In this document: piece after piece, positions 27,910-38,783 of the stretch | How the letters are laid out: each line of letters opens with the position of its first letter | Numbering within the stretch: the stretch's first letter is position 1 | Source of the DNA: Chamaea fasciata | Lineage: Eukaryota > Chordata > Aves > Passeriformes > Sylviidae | Direction: 5' to 3' | DNA length: 64,000 nt | Assembly (NCBI GenBank): GCA_029207755.1 | Contig: JARCOQ010000004.1 | Span: 40,666,305-40,730,304, forward strand | The notes under the pieces: generated by a model | The model's database searches: none | Told to the model about the DNA's origin: nothing | The model's input: only the letters and a program-made list of their open reading frames with translations | Translations under genes and position numbers: made by a program

Positions 27910-28044
27910 CCTTTATGTACTTGAAGATTTTTCCCTCCTCAGGCTGAACAACCCCAACTCTCAGCCTACCTTCACAGCAGAGGTGTTCCAGCTCTCCAGT
28001 AATTTTCATGGCACTCCTCTGGACTCATTCCAACAGTTCCACAT
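27910..28044 (-). mobile_element. Second CR1 fragment abutting the first, minus strand
   Basis: The module CTCAGGCTGAACAACCCCAACTCTCAGCC followed by CTCCTCTGGACTCATTCCAAC repeats landmarks already present in the preceding fragment (27680-27770). It is therefore a separate CR1 piece in the same orientation, or a partial internal duplication. Confidence 0.75.
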
Positions 28045-29180
28045 ACTACTCATCTTGAATGCAGTGACCTGTGGCGTGGCCTGTTGCCTGCAGTGTTGCA
28101 CAGAAGGGTCACAGCTCTCCATGTGCCCGAGGCACTGCCTGCCTTCTCTTGCAGAAACCATGGCCATTGTTTGGGAAGGTGACTCTGCAGAGGTACAAGG
28201 CTGGACAGGCTGTTTCCCACACTCCTGAGCTTTATAAGCAGCAGAAGCAGAGTAGATGACTGCAAGGACTGAGTCACAGCAAGTCCTAGGGTGATGCCCT
28301 TTGCTCACATGAGCCCAAGGGAGGGAGTGTGTCTTGCAAGAGTCTGAGCCCTGTACTGAGGGTTCTCCCGAGGTCCTAATGGGGAAGGGGTCTGCTAGAC
28401 TCCTCCAGGCTGATGGCACTTCATATTCAGCTCAGGAGCTCATAAGCTACCTGGCTGCTTGTCGATCTGCAGGAGAAGCCCTTGGTCAGGGCTTGCTCAC
28501 ACGCTCAGGGAATGGGTAGCTCTGGTGTTAAGAAGGAATTTTGCCCCAAGGCAGATTGGCACTAGTCCCTGGGAGATTTTCTCCTTCCTCTGGACCACTG
28601 AGCACGGCCCTTGGGCAATACTGCCAGCTGCTCTTGCAGCACCACACCATAACTGATGTCTGCAGTCAGGAAGGTTTTTTTCCCCCTTGTGTCATACAGA
28701 CACAGTCCCAGGATTTGGGGGATGGGGGGGGGGGGGGGGGGGCTGTCTTCCTCTGAAGTCCTAATCATGGATTCCTTGCCAGAGCACCTCTGAGCTATTT
28801 TGAGTAAAGGTCTGCCCGCCATCCACAAAGATACCATGGGTCCCCAAATCCCAACAGAGCTGCCACTTTTCAGCTGTCCCTGTACTCCTTAAAGCTGCAG
28901 TTTTTTCCTTGATCTTGGTCTTTGTTTCATGTGTGCGCTGCTCTGAGCCTGGGAACCTTGTCCTGCAGCTGTGCTGTCAGCAGCACGAGCACACAGTACT
29001 GCAATTCTGGGGCAAATTTGGAAGGAGGAAAGGGAGAATCTGCAGGGGTGGCTTTTGTAGTAAGGTGCCAGAAGCTTTCTCTGATGTCAGACAGAGTCAG
29101 TTCCAGCCAGTTACAAGATGGACCCACTGCTGGCCAAGGCTGAGCCTGTCAGTGATGCTGGCAGGACTTCTGGGATAACA
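28045..29180. other. GC-rich patch, possibly an old LTR at its right edge
   Basis: This patch is clearly richer in GC than its surroundings and holds overlapping open frames on both strands (for example minus 28006-28419 and plus 28909-29178), none resembling a known protein. The last 85 bp (about 29095-29175: GTTCCAGCCAGTTACAAGATGG, then CTGGCCAAGGCTGAGCC, then GGGATAACATAG) resemble, from memory, a common avian LTR promoter-proximal block. I did not verify this, and the TATA part is not intact here. Confidence 0.4.
28724..28742 (+). repeat. Homopolymer run of 19 G
   Basis: An uninterrupted run of 19 G, preceded by GGGGGAT. Such runs are unstable, can form G-quadruplexes and are often mis-sized in assemblies, so the exact length is uncertain. 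Confidence 0.95.
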
Positions 29181-29250
29181 TAGCCAAGGGGAAAAGAAAT
29201 TCTACAGTAACTATCCAGACGTTGCAGTGAAATTTTGAATGCCTATTACA

Positions 29251-29272
29251 TTATAACACTTTTGTGTTATAA
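29251..29272. repeat. Perfect 9-bp stem hairpin with T4 loop
   Basis: TTATAACAC, then TTTT, then GTGTTATAA: the two 9-base arms are perfect inverted repeats. In AT-rich DNA this can arise by chance; no gene context was seen. Confidence 0.8.
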
Positions 29273-32200
29273 CACATTTTCAGCTCTGGGATGTTTAAAT
29301 GAATTTTACATGCTACAGTGGAATCCTTATGCCAGTGTGCAATGCCACAGTGAAGGTGAAGCAGAAGCAAAAGGAACAGTCTCCAGCCACACATTCCTTA
29401 GGGAGGCCTCCAACAAACACATTGCTGCAGCATGAACTCCAGCCTTACCAAACAGTACTAATGAAACAAACAAACAGGAATGGCACAACCAATCCATTAA
29501 TTTCTCAAAAACTCCTTTTAAGCATAAGAAGAAAGTTATCAGGGTTTAGCACCACAGTGAAAATGCAGAAATTAAGAAACCTCTTTAAACTCTTCAAAGG
29601 TTCTCAGATAAAAGTCATTATCCTCTGTATAACTCAGGCATCCACTGACTGCATTCACAACAAGGCATATTTGCACAACAAATATATTTATTTAATGAGT
29701 ATGGAAATTAAAACACAGCAGTAGTTAGCATTTACTATGCATTTATTACATGAACTACCATAGATCATTATTAAAAGATGTTTCTATTAAAGCTTGCTTG
29801 TGCTTGTATTGCTGCTCAGATTGTTTACTCAAAGAAATTAAACTCTTCAGGAAGCAGAGCAACATAGAGTGGAATACCTGTTTCTTCACTAGAGCTTCCA
29901 TAGCCATCTGTAAAATGTTGGCTCTCTTTAGAAAACCAGTTCAGCTTGCCTGACAACTGGAGCCAGCTGCTATGTTAAACAACAGTGACCCTCTCTTTGG
30001 TTCCGTTTTAAAACAGAGCATTTGTGACAGCTTCAGAAGTGATATACACAAATCCTGTTTGGGGTTCAACCCTACTGCACCCTGGTTATCCTCCACGACA
30101 AAACTTATTAATACTTAAACATAAGCATTAAGAGTATCATGCATTTTACATAGAATGCTTTGGTTCCAACATGATTTCTTCATTGAGTCATTGGCCAGCA
30201 AAGCACTTGCTTCCATCTTACCTGAATTATTCACGAGGCATGTCCCTGTAGAAACCATCAACTTCACTAGAAGAACCACTCAGCAGAACACCCCTGTCAT
30301 ATTTTATTTTTTCCCCTTTATTAAGTTCCATTGTTAATCAAAAGCAATGCCTTTTTTCCCCAAGAAAGAAGCAGTGTATGAAGAATTTATTCATGATCAT
30401 GGATTACCTGCCACAGATCAGGAATAGAACCTTAGACTGAAAGATGGGTAATCTGTTGGGCAGATGACAAATTACCTAAGAATTAATGAAGAAATACAAA
30501 TAGGTATATATTAGTACCATTTTGATACAAATGAAATTTGGTATAGGTAACTACTTGCCAAACATCTACTTTTAGGAAGTAGTAATGGTCTCAAAATAAA
30601 GGCACTAATATGGTTGTAACTTTAGATGAACTTACAAAGGAAGTGAAAATCACGTGTTGATATTGAATAGACACAATTTATACAACTATTACAGGAGGAT
30701 GATATTTCATCATGAAAGCTGAAAACGTATATAGCATGCAACTAGGTTTCCATCTTCAGCAATTTTGGAGACAGAATATACTCAGTATTTTACAGGCAAA
30801 ACACCCCATAAACTAAAAATCTGGTAACTGTAAAACTTGCAGTGAATTTAATCCAAATCACTAGAATATAATCCAAAACTTCACAAAGGAAAAGTTCATA
30901 TCTCTGAAAAGGGCAGCACAAGACCTTTTTAAAAAAAATCATTTATTTTAACCGAATATAAAGATGAAGACTGAATCAGTTCTCTAAAATGTTATTAAAT
31001 GCACATTACAATTTTTTCTGATTTCAAGGTGCTAGGAAGAACAGATGCAAATTAAAAGTCAGAAACTCTCTCATTCTGCAATTCATACAGCTCTCCACAT
31101 CCAATTCAATTCCTCTAGCAACTTGTCCTGTGCTTCTCAATTTTAGAACTACCTTTAAAAACAGAACCAGAAATACTCAATTCCCTCTCCCCAAACTTTA
31201 TTATCACTTTGCCTTAGTACCATTTTCTCATATACAGATTATGAAAACAACAATTTAGAGCAATTTAGGTCTGAGGTCAACAACACTGACAGGTAAGTGA
31301 ATGTTGCTTGCTTGATCATTAAGAACACTTACATTTCTCTTGATGTCCTTAAAAACTTTGAAGAGGACATATCCTAAAGAAGAGGCTGCATCCATGCACA
31401 GATTCACTTCTAAAGCAGTGATATTCAGAATTATGGTTTTGAGCTACACTATAGACATGCCCCTTTCTCCCCTCTTTGAAGTGATATATGCCTCTAGAGA
31501 CAGAACTATTTTTCTATTCTCTGGGACAGGAGGGCTGTGATTTCCTTTACATCTTGAAAAGGGCATATAAGCAAGGAGTTCCTGTTAGAAGCTCTGAAGT
31601 AAAATGTAAAAATCTGACCCTTAAAAGTTTGCTTTCATATTTTTTCCTTTATTATCAGACAATACTGACATTTTATTTTTTCCATTTCGGATAAATCTTT
31701 AGTAAACAGTAACTGTAACAGAAACCAATGTTCACCTTTCTTATATCAAAAGCATTTAATACACCAACAGTACCAGCATAGCTCTGCAAAATATCATCTG
31801 CGATTCCACAGTGACAACAGAGTCCAAAGGAAACATGACTGCTGTCTGAATAGAAAGGCAGGGAGGATTTAGTTTTGCAGGGAGAGGTGTAGGTTCAGCT
31901 TGCTTGGCTGAAAAACTCACACTGATGACAGTGAGACAAGTGCTCCCCAGAGGGGGAACTGTTGTCTGTCTGGCAGGACACAGGTGAACAAAGCCAAGAG
32001 AATGATAATCTCACAACAGTTTCAAGATAACTGAAGTACATATTTATCTACTACAAATGCCTGCTCAAAGAACTGAAAGAAACTGTCTTTGGATAAGGCA
32101 TGGGTTGAGACCATAACTGTTAAATGTTTCTGGCAAATACCTGACTACCAGGACCTTTCATTAACTAATCCATTATTGACACATTTCAGGATGAAACAGG

Positions 32201-32740
32201 ATGACCCGTAAGATTACAGGTATGTACAGCTCTATTCAACTCCCATGAAAAAAACACCAAAAAAGCAATCCAGGCACTACTCCATGGAATTCCATTTGCC
32301 ATGAAAAAAAATTCACATAATCTCTCTGGGGAAAATTTTATGAATGAACTTCTCATCTAAACGTAGTATTCCCCACAATACTGACTCCGCACTTGGCATA
32401 TACCAGCACATCTAGCACTGACTGAAGACATCCTATCTAATCCCTGAAAAAAAATAGAGAACTTGATTTTGGATTAACTTAAAATCCCTTAGAGGACTAC
32501 TTCAAGTATAATGAAGCACCATAAGCTTAAACATTAATATAGAACAGTATAATTTTTTCCTCATTACCTTCTGCTGGTAATTATGGAAAAAAATCAAGCA
32601 TAATGTATGTGTCCTCAATTCTGCAAATGCTTAATCATGACAAGTATATGACCCATTTTTCAGTATATCTAACAAAATAGCTTTTAAAAGAACATATTAA
32701 AATCCCACTAGAAATTTATTATTACTTTTATCTACATACT

Positions 32741-32764
32741 ATATATATATATATATACATATAT
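32741..32764. repeat. (AT)n microsatellite
   Basis: An AT dinucleotide run with a single C interruption. Confidence 0.95.
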
Positions 32765-33197
32765 GTCGGCAATAAAAGGAAACAGGTAACTAGAAGCAAG
32801 ACTAGTGTTTCATAGAAATTCAATTTTCCTTTTAAAATGTATTTTAAAATGGTGATAAACTTCTAACCATAACATGCATTTTGTAAATACATTATCTATA
32901 TTTCCATTCATGTATGCAAGCAGCAAATGGTTCATATATTATTAATTTGGAAAATATTTTTTGTTGTTCTCTTCCACTAATACATAAAGCTGGTATGCCT
33001 TCATGTGCTTAAAGTATTTGGTACAGACTCTTTGATATCTCTCTTTATTGAGAGCAAATCTTAGCACTCAAGTCCAAAAGAATCGTTCTGTTACAGCTAC
33101 TGAGGTTCTCAGTTACTGCTTCCATGGTCCCATAGATACAGCTATTCTTTTGCTGCTTAGTGATAGAAGTACCTTCTCACATACAAAAGTAGTTAGC

Positions 33198-33699
33198 TGT
33201 GGTGGTGTCTGGAGTCCTTTACCGGCTTGTTCACTCACCGGTCTGCATGCAATTTTGTATCCTTAGGTTCCCTGGGTCTGAACCTCAGGCTGAAGCGTAG
33301 AGAGAGCGTGGAAGAAGAAAAAGTGACTCTCAGGTGGGTTGAAGCTGGATGTTTATTGCTCCCACAGGGCCAGGTCCAGAGAGAGTGACTCCTGGGGTTC
33401 TGGTTTCAGCTCATGTATGAAGGGTGTGGACAGGGGTAAGGGGGAACCATAACCAATACCAGGTAAGGAGGGAGTGACCAAGACAGAAAGACAATACACA
33501 GGACATCTGATACGTGATACAGGGCGGAGAAGTTATAGGCTCTGCCAATCACCCCAGCCTCTCACCAGCGTCTGGGCTGGGTTGCAGGGAGATGGACAGG
33601 ACCCACAACTGGGGAAAAACTAAAGGGGTTAAAACACGGGGTAGTCTGGAACAAACCATTCTACACAAAATTACAAACTAATAATTTCACACCACAACA
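33198..33699 (-). mobile_element. Solo LTR with 6-bp target duplication (ERVK-like)
   Basis: The 502-bp element is bounded by TGTGGTGGTG and CACCACAACA (plus-strand reading) and flanked by perfect 6-bp duplications GTTAGC at 33192-33197 and 33700-33705. A 6-bp duplication is typical of class II (ERVK-like) integration. Orientation is minus: TTTATT at 33352-33357 is AATAAA on the minus strand, followed by a U5-like part. No gag, pol or env sequence adjoins it, so it is a solo LTR left by LTR-LTR recombination. It lies about 4.9 kb beyond the DTWD2 stop codon, in the same transcriptional sense. Confidence 0.92.
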
Positions 33700-33906
33700 G
33701 TTAGCGTCTTCTGGGAAATACAAAGGGATTCAAAGAAATATTTAGTAAATATTAAACCACTAAACCAGTGCAGCTAACCTAGGATATACTTCCCAAACAG
33801 GACAATCCTGATATTATGTGGAACACCAAGCTACAGTGACAAGTACCAAGCTTTAGAGCAGACATACTCTAGCAACAGAAACAACTTTTACCTAATTCTC
33901 CGTACT

Positions 33907-34485
33907 TGTTTTGGCTGTGGTAGAGTTAATTTCCTTCACAGTGACTAACACAGGCCTGTGTTTTGGATTTGTGCTGAACACAGGGTTGATAACACAGAGA
34001 AGTTTTTGTTATTGCTGAGCGGGGCTTACACAGAGCCCAGGCCTTTGCACTGTCCATGCTGGCACACTGGTGAAGGAGTTGCAGGCGCCTGGGAGGCTGG
34101 GAGGAGACACAGCCAGGTCAGGTGACCCCTACTGGGCAAAGGGATATTCCAGGCCGCATGGCATCCTAACTTAAAGTTAATGGAAGAAGGAAGAAAAGGA
34201 TGTTCAGGGTGATGGCATTTGTCACCCCAAGTCATTGTTTCACATGATGGGGCCCTGCTCTCCTGGAGATGGCTGAACACCTGCTTCTCATGGGAAGCAG
34301 TGAATTAGTTCTTTATTTTGCTTTGCTACTGTGCACAACTTTTACTTTCCCTATTTAGCCATCTTTTCCTCAATGCATTAGTTTTCTTACTTTTACCCTT
34401 CCAGTACTCTTCCTGATCCTGTTGGTGGGGGAGTGAACAAGCAGCAGCCTGGGGCTTAGCTGCTGGCTCAGGTTAAACCACAATA
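33907..34485 (+). mobile_element. Solo LTR of an abundant avian ERV family
   Basis: The sequence runs through landmarks that I know from a widespread avian LTR: GTAGAGTTAATTTCCTTCAC at the start, TTTGGATTTGTGCTGAACAC, GTTATTGCTGAGCGGGGCTTA, AAAGGGATATTCCAGGCC, CTGGAGATGGCTGAACACCT, GCAGTGAATTAGTTC, and an end at GGTTAAACCACAA. The usual TATA and poly(A) blocks are degraded (CTATTTAGCC where ATTAAA is expected). The 5-bp flanks (GTACT and GTCTC) match only partly, so this is an old insertion. The family name is not certain; I lean to ERVL-like. Confidence 0.82.
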
Positions 34486-37400
34486 GTCTCTTATCCTACT
34501 TAAAACCCTTTATTTTCCTCTGTTATCTGTCTCTATGAGACAAAAGTAGCAGGTCTCAGGGTTGGGAATGTGGAAAGATTGAATTGGAATACATGGAACA
34601 AACCTCGTAACCAAGACAATATGAAAGTCCCTAAAGTGTAAGTTTTGTAGAATGGAAATAAGAAATGGCTGCATAAGAACAGAAATAGTTCTGTTGTTTT
34701 GGTCTTCATTTTGTTTTGTTTTTTAACTTGATTATAGGAATTTGGGGAAGGAGAAACTGTAGGTGAGAAACAGAATGGTTATCTCATTGCACCTACAAGG
34801 GCACAGAGCTGGAGATGCAGCACTTGGGTGGTGTTTCCCACAGTGGAGGAAGATGTGCATGTTTGTGTGGTACCAAACAGGAGTCAGCTACAACTGCAGA
34901 AAGAGAGAAGAGAGCTCTGAAACTGAAATGCTTGAGAAATTGCCACAGCAATTTAGTCTTCATGCAGGTTTCAATGGATAACAAAAGAAACCTTTTCCTT
35001 CACAGAACATATGCAAAGCCATATCTCTTCATTAACTGATTGAATGGTGTTTAAAATACCCAAAAAAAGCACCAGGATTTGTAATATCAGCACATGTGAA
35101 CAAATTCAGTTCTGTAGAGATGCAGTGGAAAATACAGTAAATTAGATATTTTATTGCTTTGAGGCAGAAACAAGTATGTAATTTATGTGCTTTCATGTAT
35201 ATAGACATAAAACACTCAAACATCAAGAGAAAAGCATGAACTACTATCTCTTTTTAAAAGTCCAGTTTTTAATTAAATTTCAGAACAAGTAGGGAAGTTG
35301 CAGAAAATAATGCAGCATAAGCAATTTTTAATCTAATGTAGCAGTTGAGAATAAAACCCTTGGTCTTAAAATAATTTTTGCCTCTTTTGAAGTCAGTTGA
35401 AAGTTTCCCTTTTATCTCAAGAAAACCTAATAAAAGAGTAACTTATTGGCACTGTGGGGTTATGAGGCAGCGAAAGTAGAATCTTGAACAAAAATACATT
35501 TATTTTTGTCCTAAGCATCTCTTTAATATGAAAGCTTTCTAAATAAAAGGGGAGGTGTGGTTTGTGTTCTAATTTTAGAACATTTCTATCTTTGTCTTTT
35601 TTCATAGATTTAGTCCTACAGACGATGAAGATATGGCGAATTAACAGTGCTCACCTTTGAAAAATATTTGCATCTGTTCAAAGGCCCATTATCCATGCTA
35701 CCATTTTCCCAACACATGACATTGGGGCACACAGAAGGCAGATTTCATTTTGGTAGCAATATTTGGAAGTTCAAAGTGGACAAGGACAAAGGACAAAACC
35801 TGAGAAGCAAACACATTCCTTCCTTTTTAATCAATATCTTGTTAGACTAGGGGGTTCCACTCATTAATCTTTTGGTAAGGGAAAAATGAAACAGATTTAC
35901 CATTACAGCAAAGTAAAATTGCAAATTAAATTCATTCTAATGAATTCTAATGAATTCTAAAGAGTGCTACTTCATCACACACAGCTTCTTGTCAAGAGAG
36001 TTTGGACTTCAGAGTATTAATTTCTTTGAGGTAATGTACTTGCCGGCAAATTCTGAATCCAAAAGACCTGAAAACAAACTTTCTAAATTCTTCCTCTTAC
36101 ACTGTGCATATTTTTAAAATCATGCACGTTCTACCTAAAAAGTATTCTGTTTTGTGTTTAACAGCTCCAAACAAATCTGAAACAGAACTTCTTGTGACTG
36201 CTGTGCTGCACCTAAATGTTCACTACATTACAGCTGAGCTGGGACATACAAAAAAAAATCAAAAAAAAAATAAAATGCCTGGAGGTTTGCAATGCACTGT
36301 TTTTAATTTCTTCAGTAACTGTTGCATATTAATTGATCTAGTATTGTACAACAGAGGAAATTAGCTATTAAAGGCTTCCATGCATCTAGCATGGGATCCT
36401 ACAAAATCCTGTTATCCACAGGAGCAAATTTAAAAGAACAAGAGGAATCAGCAAAGATAAAAAGTGCTTATTGTAAGCTGCACAGAATTTGTCCTTTGCT
36501 GAAAAACATGAGATTGCATGCACAAGAGTATTTAATGTAGGATTATAACTCAATTAAGGCAACTATTTCTCTGATCCGGTAATTCTAAGGCATTTTGCAG
36601 ATGGCTATGAATCCTAGGCTGTAACACAAATTTCTTTCTGTTCTCTATAATATAAACTCACATATTATGTAAAGACACACTTAATCTTCTGCCTAGGAAA
36701 TTAAACTTCACAATGTAGGTCAAAAGATACAGTGCTGCTAGAGACGGATTTAAAATAAGGTAAATTAAATTAACATATTCAACATTAAATGTGAACATCA
36801 TCCATATATGTAAATTTGACTTTAACAATAAAGCTTAATTGATATCCATGTTTCCTCAAGGAATTATTTACCACATCACAGGGAACAGGGAAGGAAGATT
36901 ACCAGCCCAGTAGGAGCCCTGTCAACCCTGAAACGGGACACAGCATCACACACAAGGCTGTGCACACAAATCACACAAGATTGCAATTTCAGACTCCAAG
37001 TTAGCCTGGCAATTGGTGTGCTACAGGAATAAACGTGCCCTTTCTCTGCTCCAGTGTGAACAAAAGTGCATCTAACCATATGAGACCGGTTTGCTTCAGA
37101 TTTGTCAAAACTAATTTGGCTTTGCTGAATTTAGTGACAGATACAGGATTTACCTAGACTGGGAGAAGAGAAAAAGGTTATATAAGCTATAGCCAGACAA
37201 ATTATATTGTTTACTCACACCTAAATAAAAGGTCACTATTAGCTCAGGGTTAACTAAAACTTCTTGGCTAATCTCTGACCTAATTTTGACCTCTCTTATT
37301 AATTGCAGAAAAGTTTTCAGTAAAATACTGGTTATTTGTGCTTACACAACCCCTCACCCCGTTCCCACACCGCTTCTGTCATTTCTTGTCTTACAGATCA

Positions 37401-38517
37401 TAAATTAAGGACAAAATATCTTTTTCTAAGACTATTTAGTACCCAATTAGCTTCATGTTGTTACCTAAAGTGGAACTGACAGTAAAGACAAACATTAGGC
37501 ATGTTTATCTCTTAAATGCAGGAGACATTTATTTATGTAGAAGAACGGATTATCAGAACCTTCACTTTACTTCTCCCTCCAGATCATAAAGTATTATAAA
37601 ATATTATTAGAAAACCTTTAAAAATACCCAATTCTTCTGCTTCTAGCAATTCCCATTAGAAAGAAGAGCAGTCTTATCACTTTTAGAAGTGAAAAACTAA
37701 ACACATGAAGTCAAGAGGACCTATAATTATGTTAGTTGGTTGTAACCAGACAATCATTTGTCATTCCATCATACTTCCCACAGAGCAGTTTACACTGGGC
37801 TTTTTAATTCCTTCAGCAGCAAAATCATTGTATGTCAGAGTATAGGTATGATGTATTTATATCCAAGAGATCTCCCCATCTGTGGAAGACTAGTTTTGCT
37901 CAAGTAAGCAAAGCACCTGAGTTATAATTCCAAAAATCACTTTTTCTACTTTTCTTTGTGTAAGTCAGAATTGTTCAGTTTCTCTAAAAAACATATGCAT
38001 ATTTAATTTAAAAATTAAGTGTGAGAGAAACTAAACCCAACTGCATTGTAAAATATATGTAAATTTACAAAAAGGAGTTCTAATAATACAAGAAATAAAA
38101 ATTTCCAAGTTACAAAAAACTGTCAAAATAACATTCCTTATGCTTGTCTGAACTAAAGGATATAAGGAATTATGGTTTGAAAGATTACTGTAATTAGATA
38201 CTGAAGCTAAAAAGCTCGGTAGAAATTCAACATAATTCTAACTGCTGAAGCCTTACCATTCCATCACATCCATATTCACATTTCTTGTCTGTTTGTACTG
38301 ATAAAAGCCTCTCCAAAATAAATTCATCCAGTCATACTGAAGATCATATCTGATACCCAAGTGATAACACAAGTCTAAATTATATTCAGTTTTCTTCCTC
38401 TTCTCTACAGGAAATGAGAGTGCTCCTCCATCATCTGAACAAAGGCACCTGGCTTACTCCATTACTGTTTGTCACATTGGTAGATAAACTGTTGCCTAAG
38501 AAGTGCCTAAAAGTTGT
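34486..38517. other. Intergenic 3' flank of DTWD2, nothing else recognised
   Basis: AT-rich sequence between the LTR pair and the candidate poly(A) signal of DTWD2. No exon, RNA gene or identifiable transposon was seen. If the DTWD2 3'UTR is longer than the first poly(A) signal suggests, its end would lie in the right part of this stretch. Confidence 0.5.
35931..35960. repeat. Three 10-bp tandem units
   Basis: The unit TGAATTCTAA occurs twice exactly (35941-35960) and once with two mismatches immediately before (35931-35940). Confidence 0.85.
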
Positions 38518-38523
38518 TTTATT
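38518..38523 (-). promoter_or_regulatory. DTWD2: Candidate DTWD2 poly(A) signal (AATAAA)
   Basis: TTTATT on the plus strand is AATAAA on the minus strand, about 90 nt after the DTWD2 stop codon. Cleavage would be expected 10-30 nt further, near 38490-38508. It is the first canonical hexamer after the stop, but AATAAA is frequent by chance in AT-rich DNA and a longer 3'UTR is possible. Confidence 0.4.
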
Positions 38524-38612
38524 ACTGTATAGTCAACAGTTTGGATCAAATCCAGATTCATATTAATTTTCTAGCTGCACATAAATCCTACTGTACAGCC
38601 AGTACAGTTTTC

Positions 38613-38783
38613 TTATATTTTAACATTATTCACCAGAAGCTCCATTCTTCTGAGTTTGCGTTTATTCTTTGGCATCGGCTTGTCATATAAGCCATTTTTG
38701 AGAAGATGTTCCTTGCTGTGATGGATCTGGGCACCATGCTGAAGTTGGAAAGAGCATAAAGCTTGAAGTGGATGGAGTATAGT
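38613..38783 (-). CDS. DTWD2: DTWD2 last coding exon (C-terminal 56 residues and stop)
   Basis: This is the terminal exon of tRNA-uridine aminocarboxypropyltransferase 2, which transfers the aminocarboxypropyl group of S-adenosylmethionine to uridine at position 20a/20b of the D-loop of cytoplasmic tRNAs (acp3U; known for the family). The exon starts after a minus-strand acceptor ending TTTCTGCAG, reads [17 protein letters not shown] first, and ends in a basic tail containing [15 protein letters not shown] and then VKI-stop (TAA at 38613-38615). Compared from memory with human DTWD2, nearly every residue matches. The junction is phase 0 and joins to ...IQE of the exon at 40923. The frame is intact, so there is no sign of a pseudogene. 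The ATG seen upstream in the same frame lies in the intron and is not a start. Confidence 0.95.
   Translation of the reverse strand, partial: TILHPLQALCSFQLQHGAQIHHSKEHLLKNGLYDKPMPKNKRKLRRMELLVNNVKI

Larger units (their letters stand above)
29181..33191. other. Non-coding DNA, nothing recognised
   Basis: AT-rich unique-looking sequence apart from the hairpin at 29251 and the (AT)n tract at 32741. The longest open frame (plus, 29299-29724) has no family resemblance or splice context. Confidence 0.5.
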
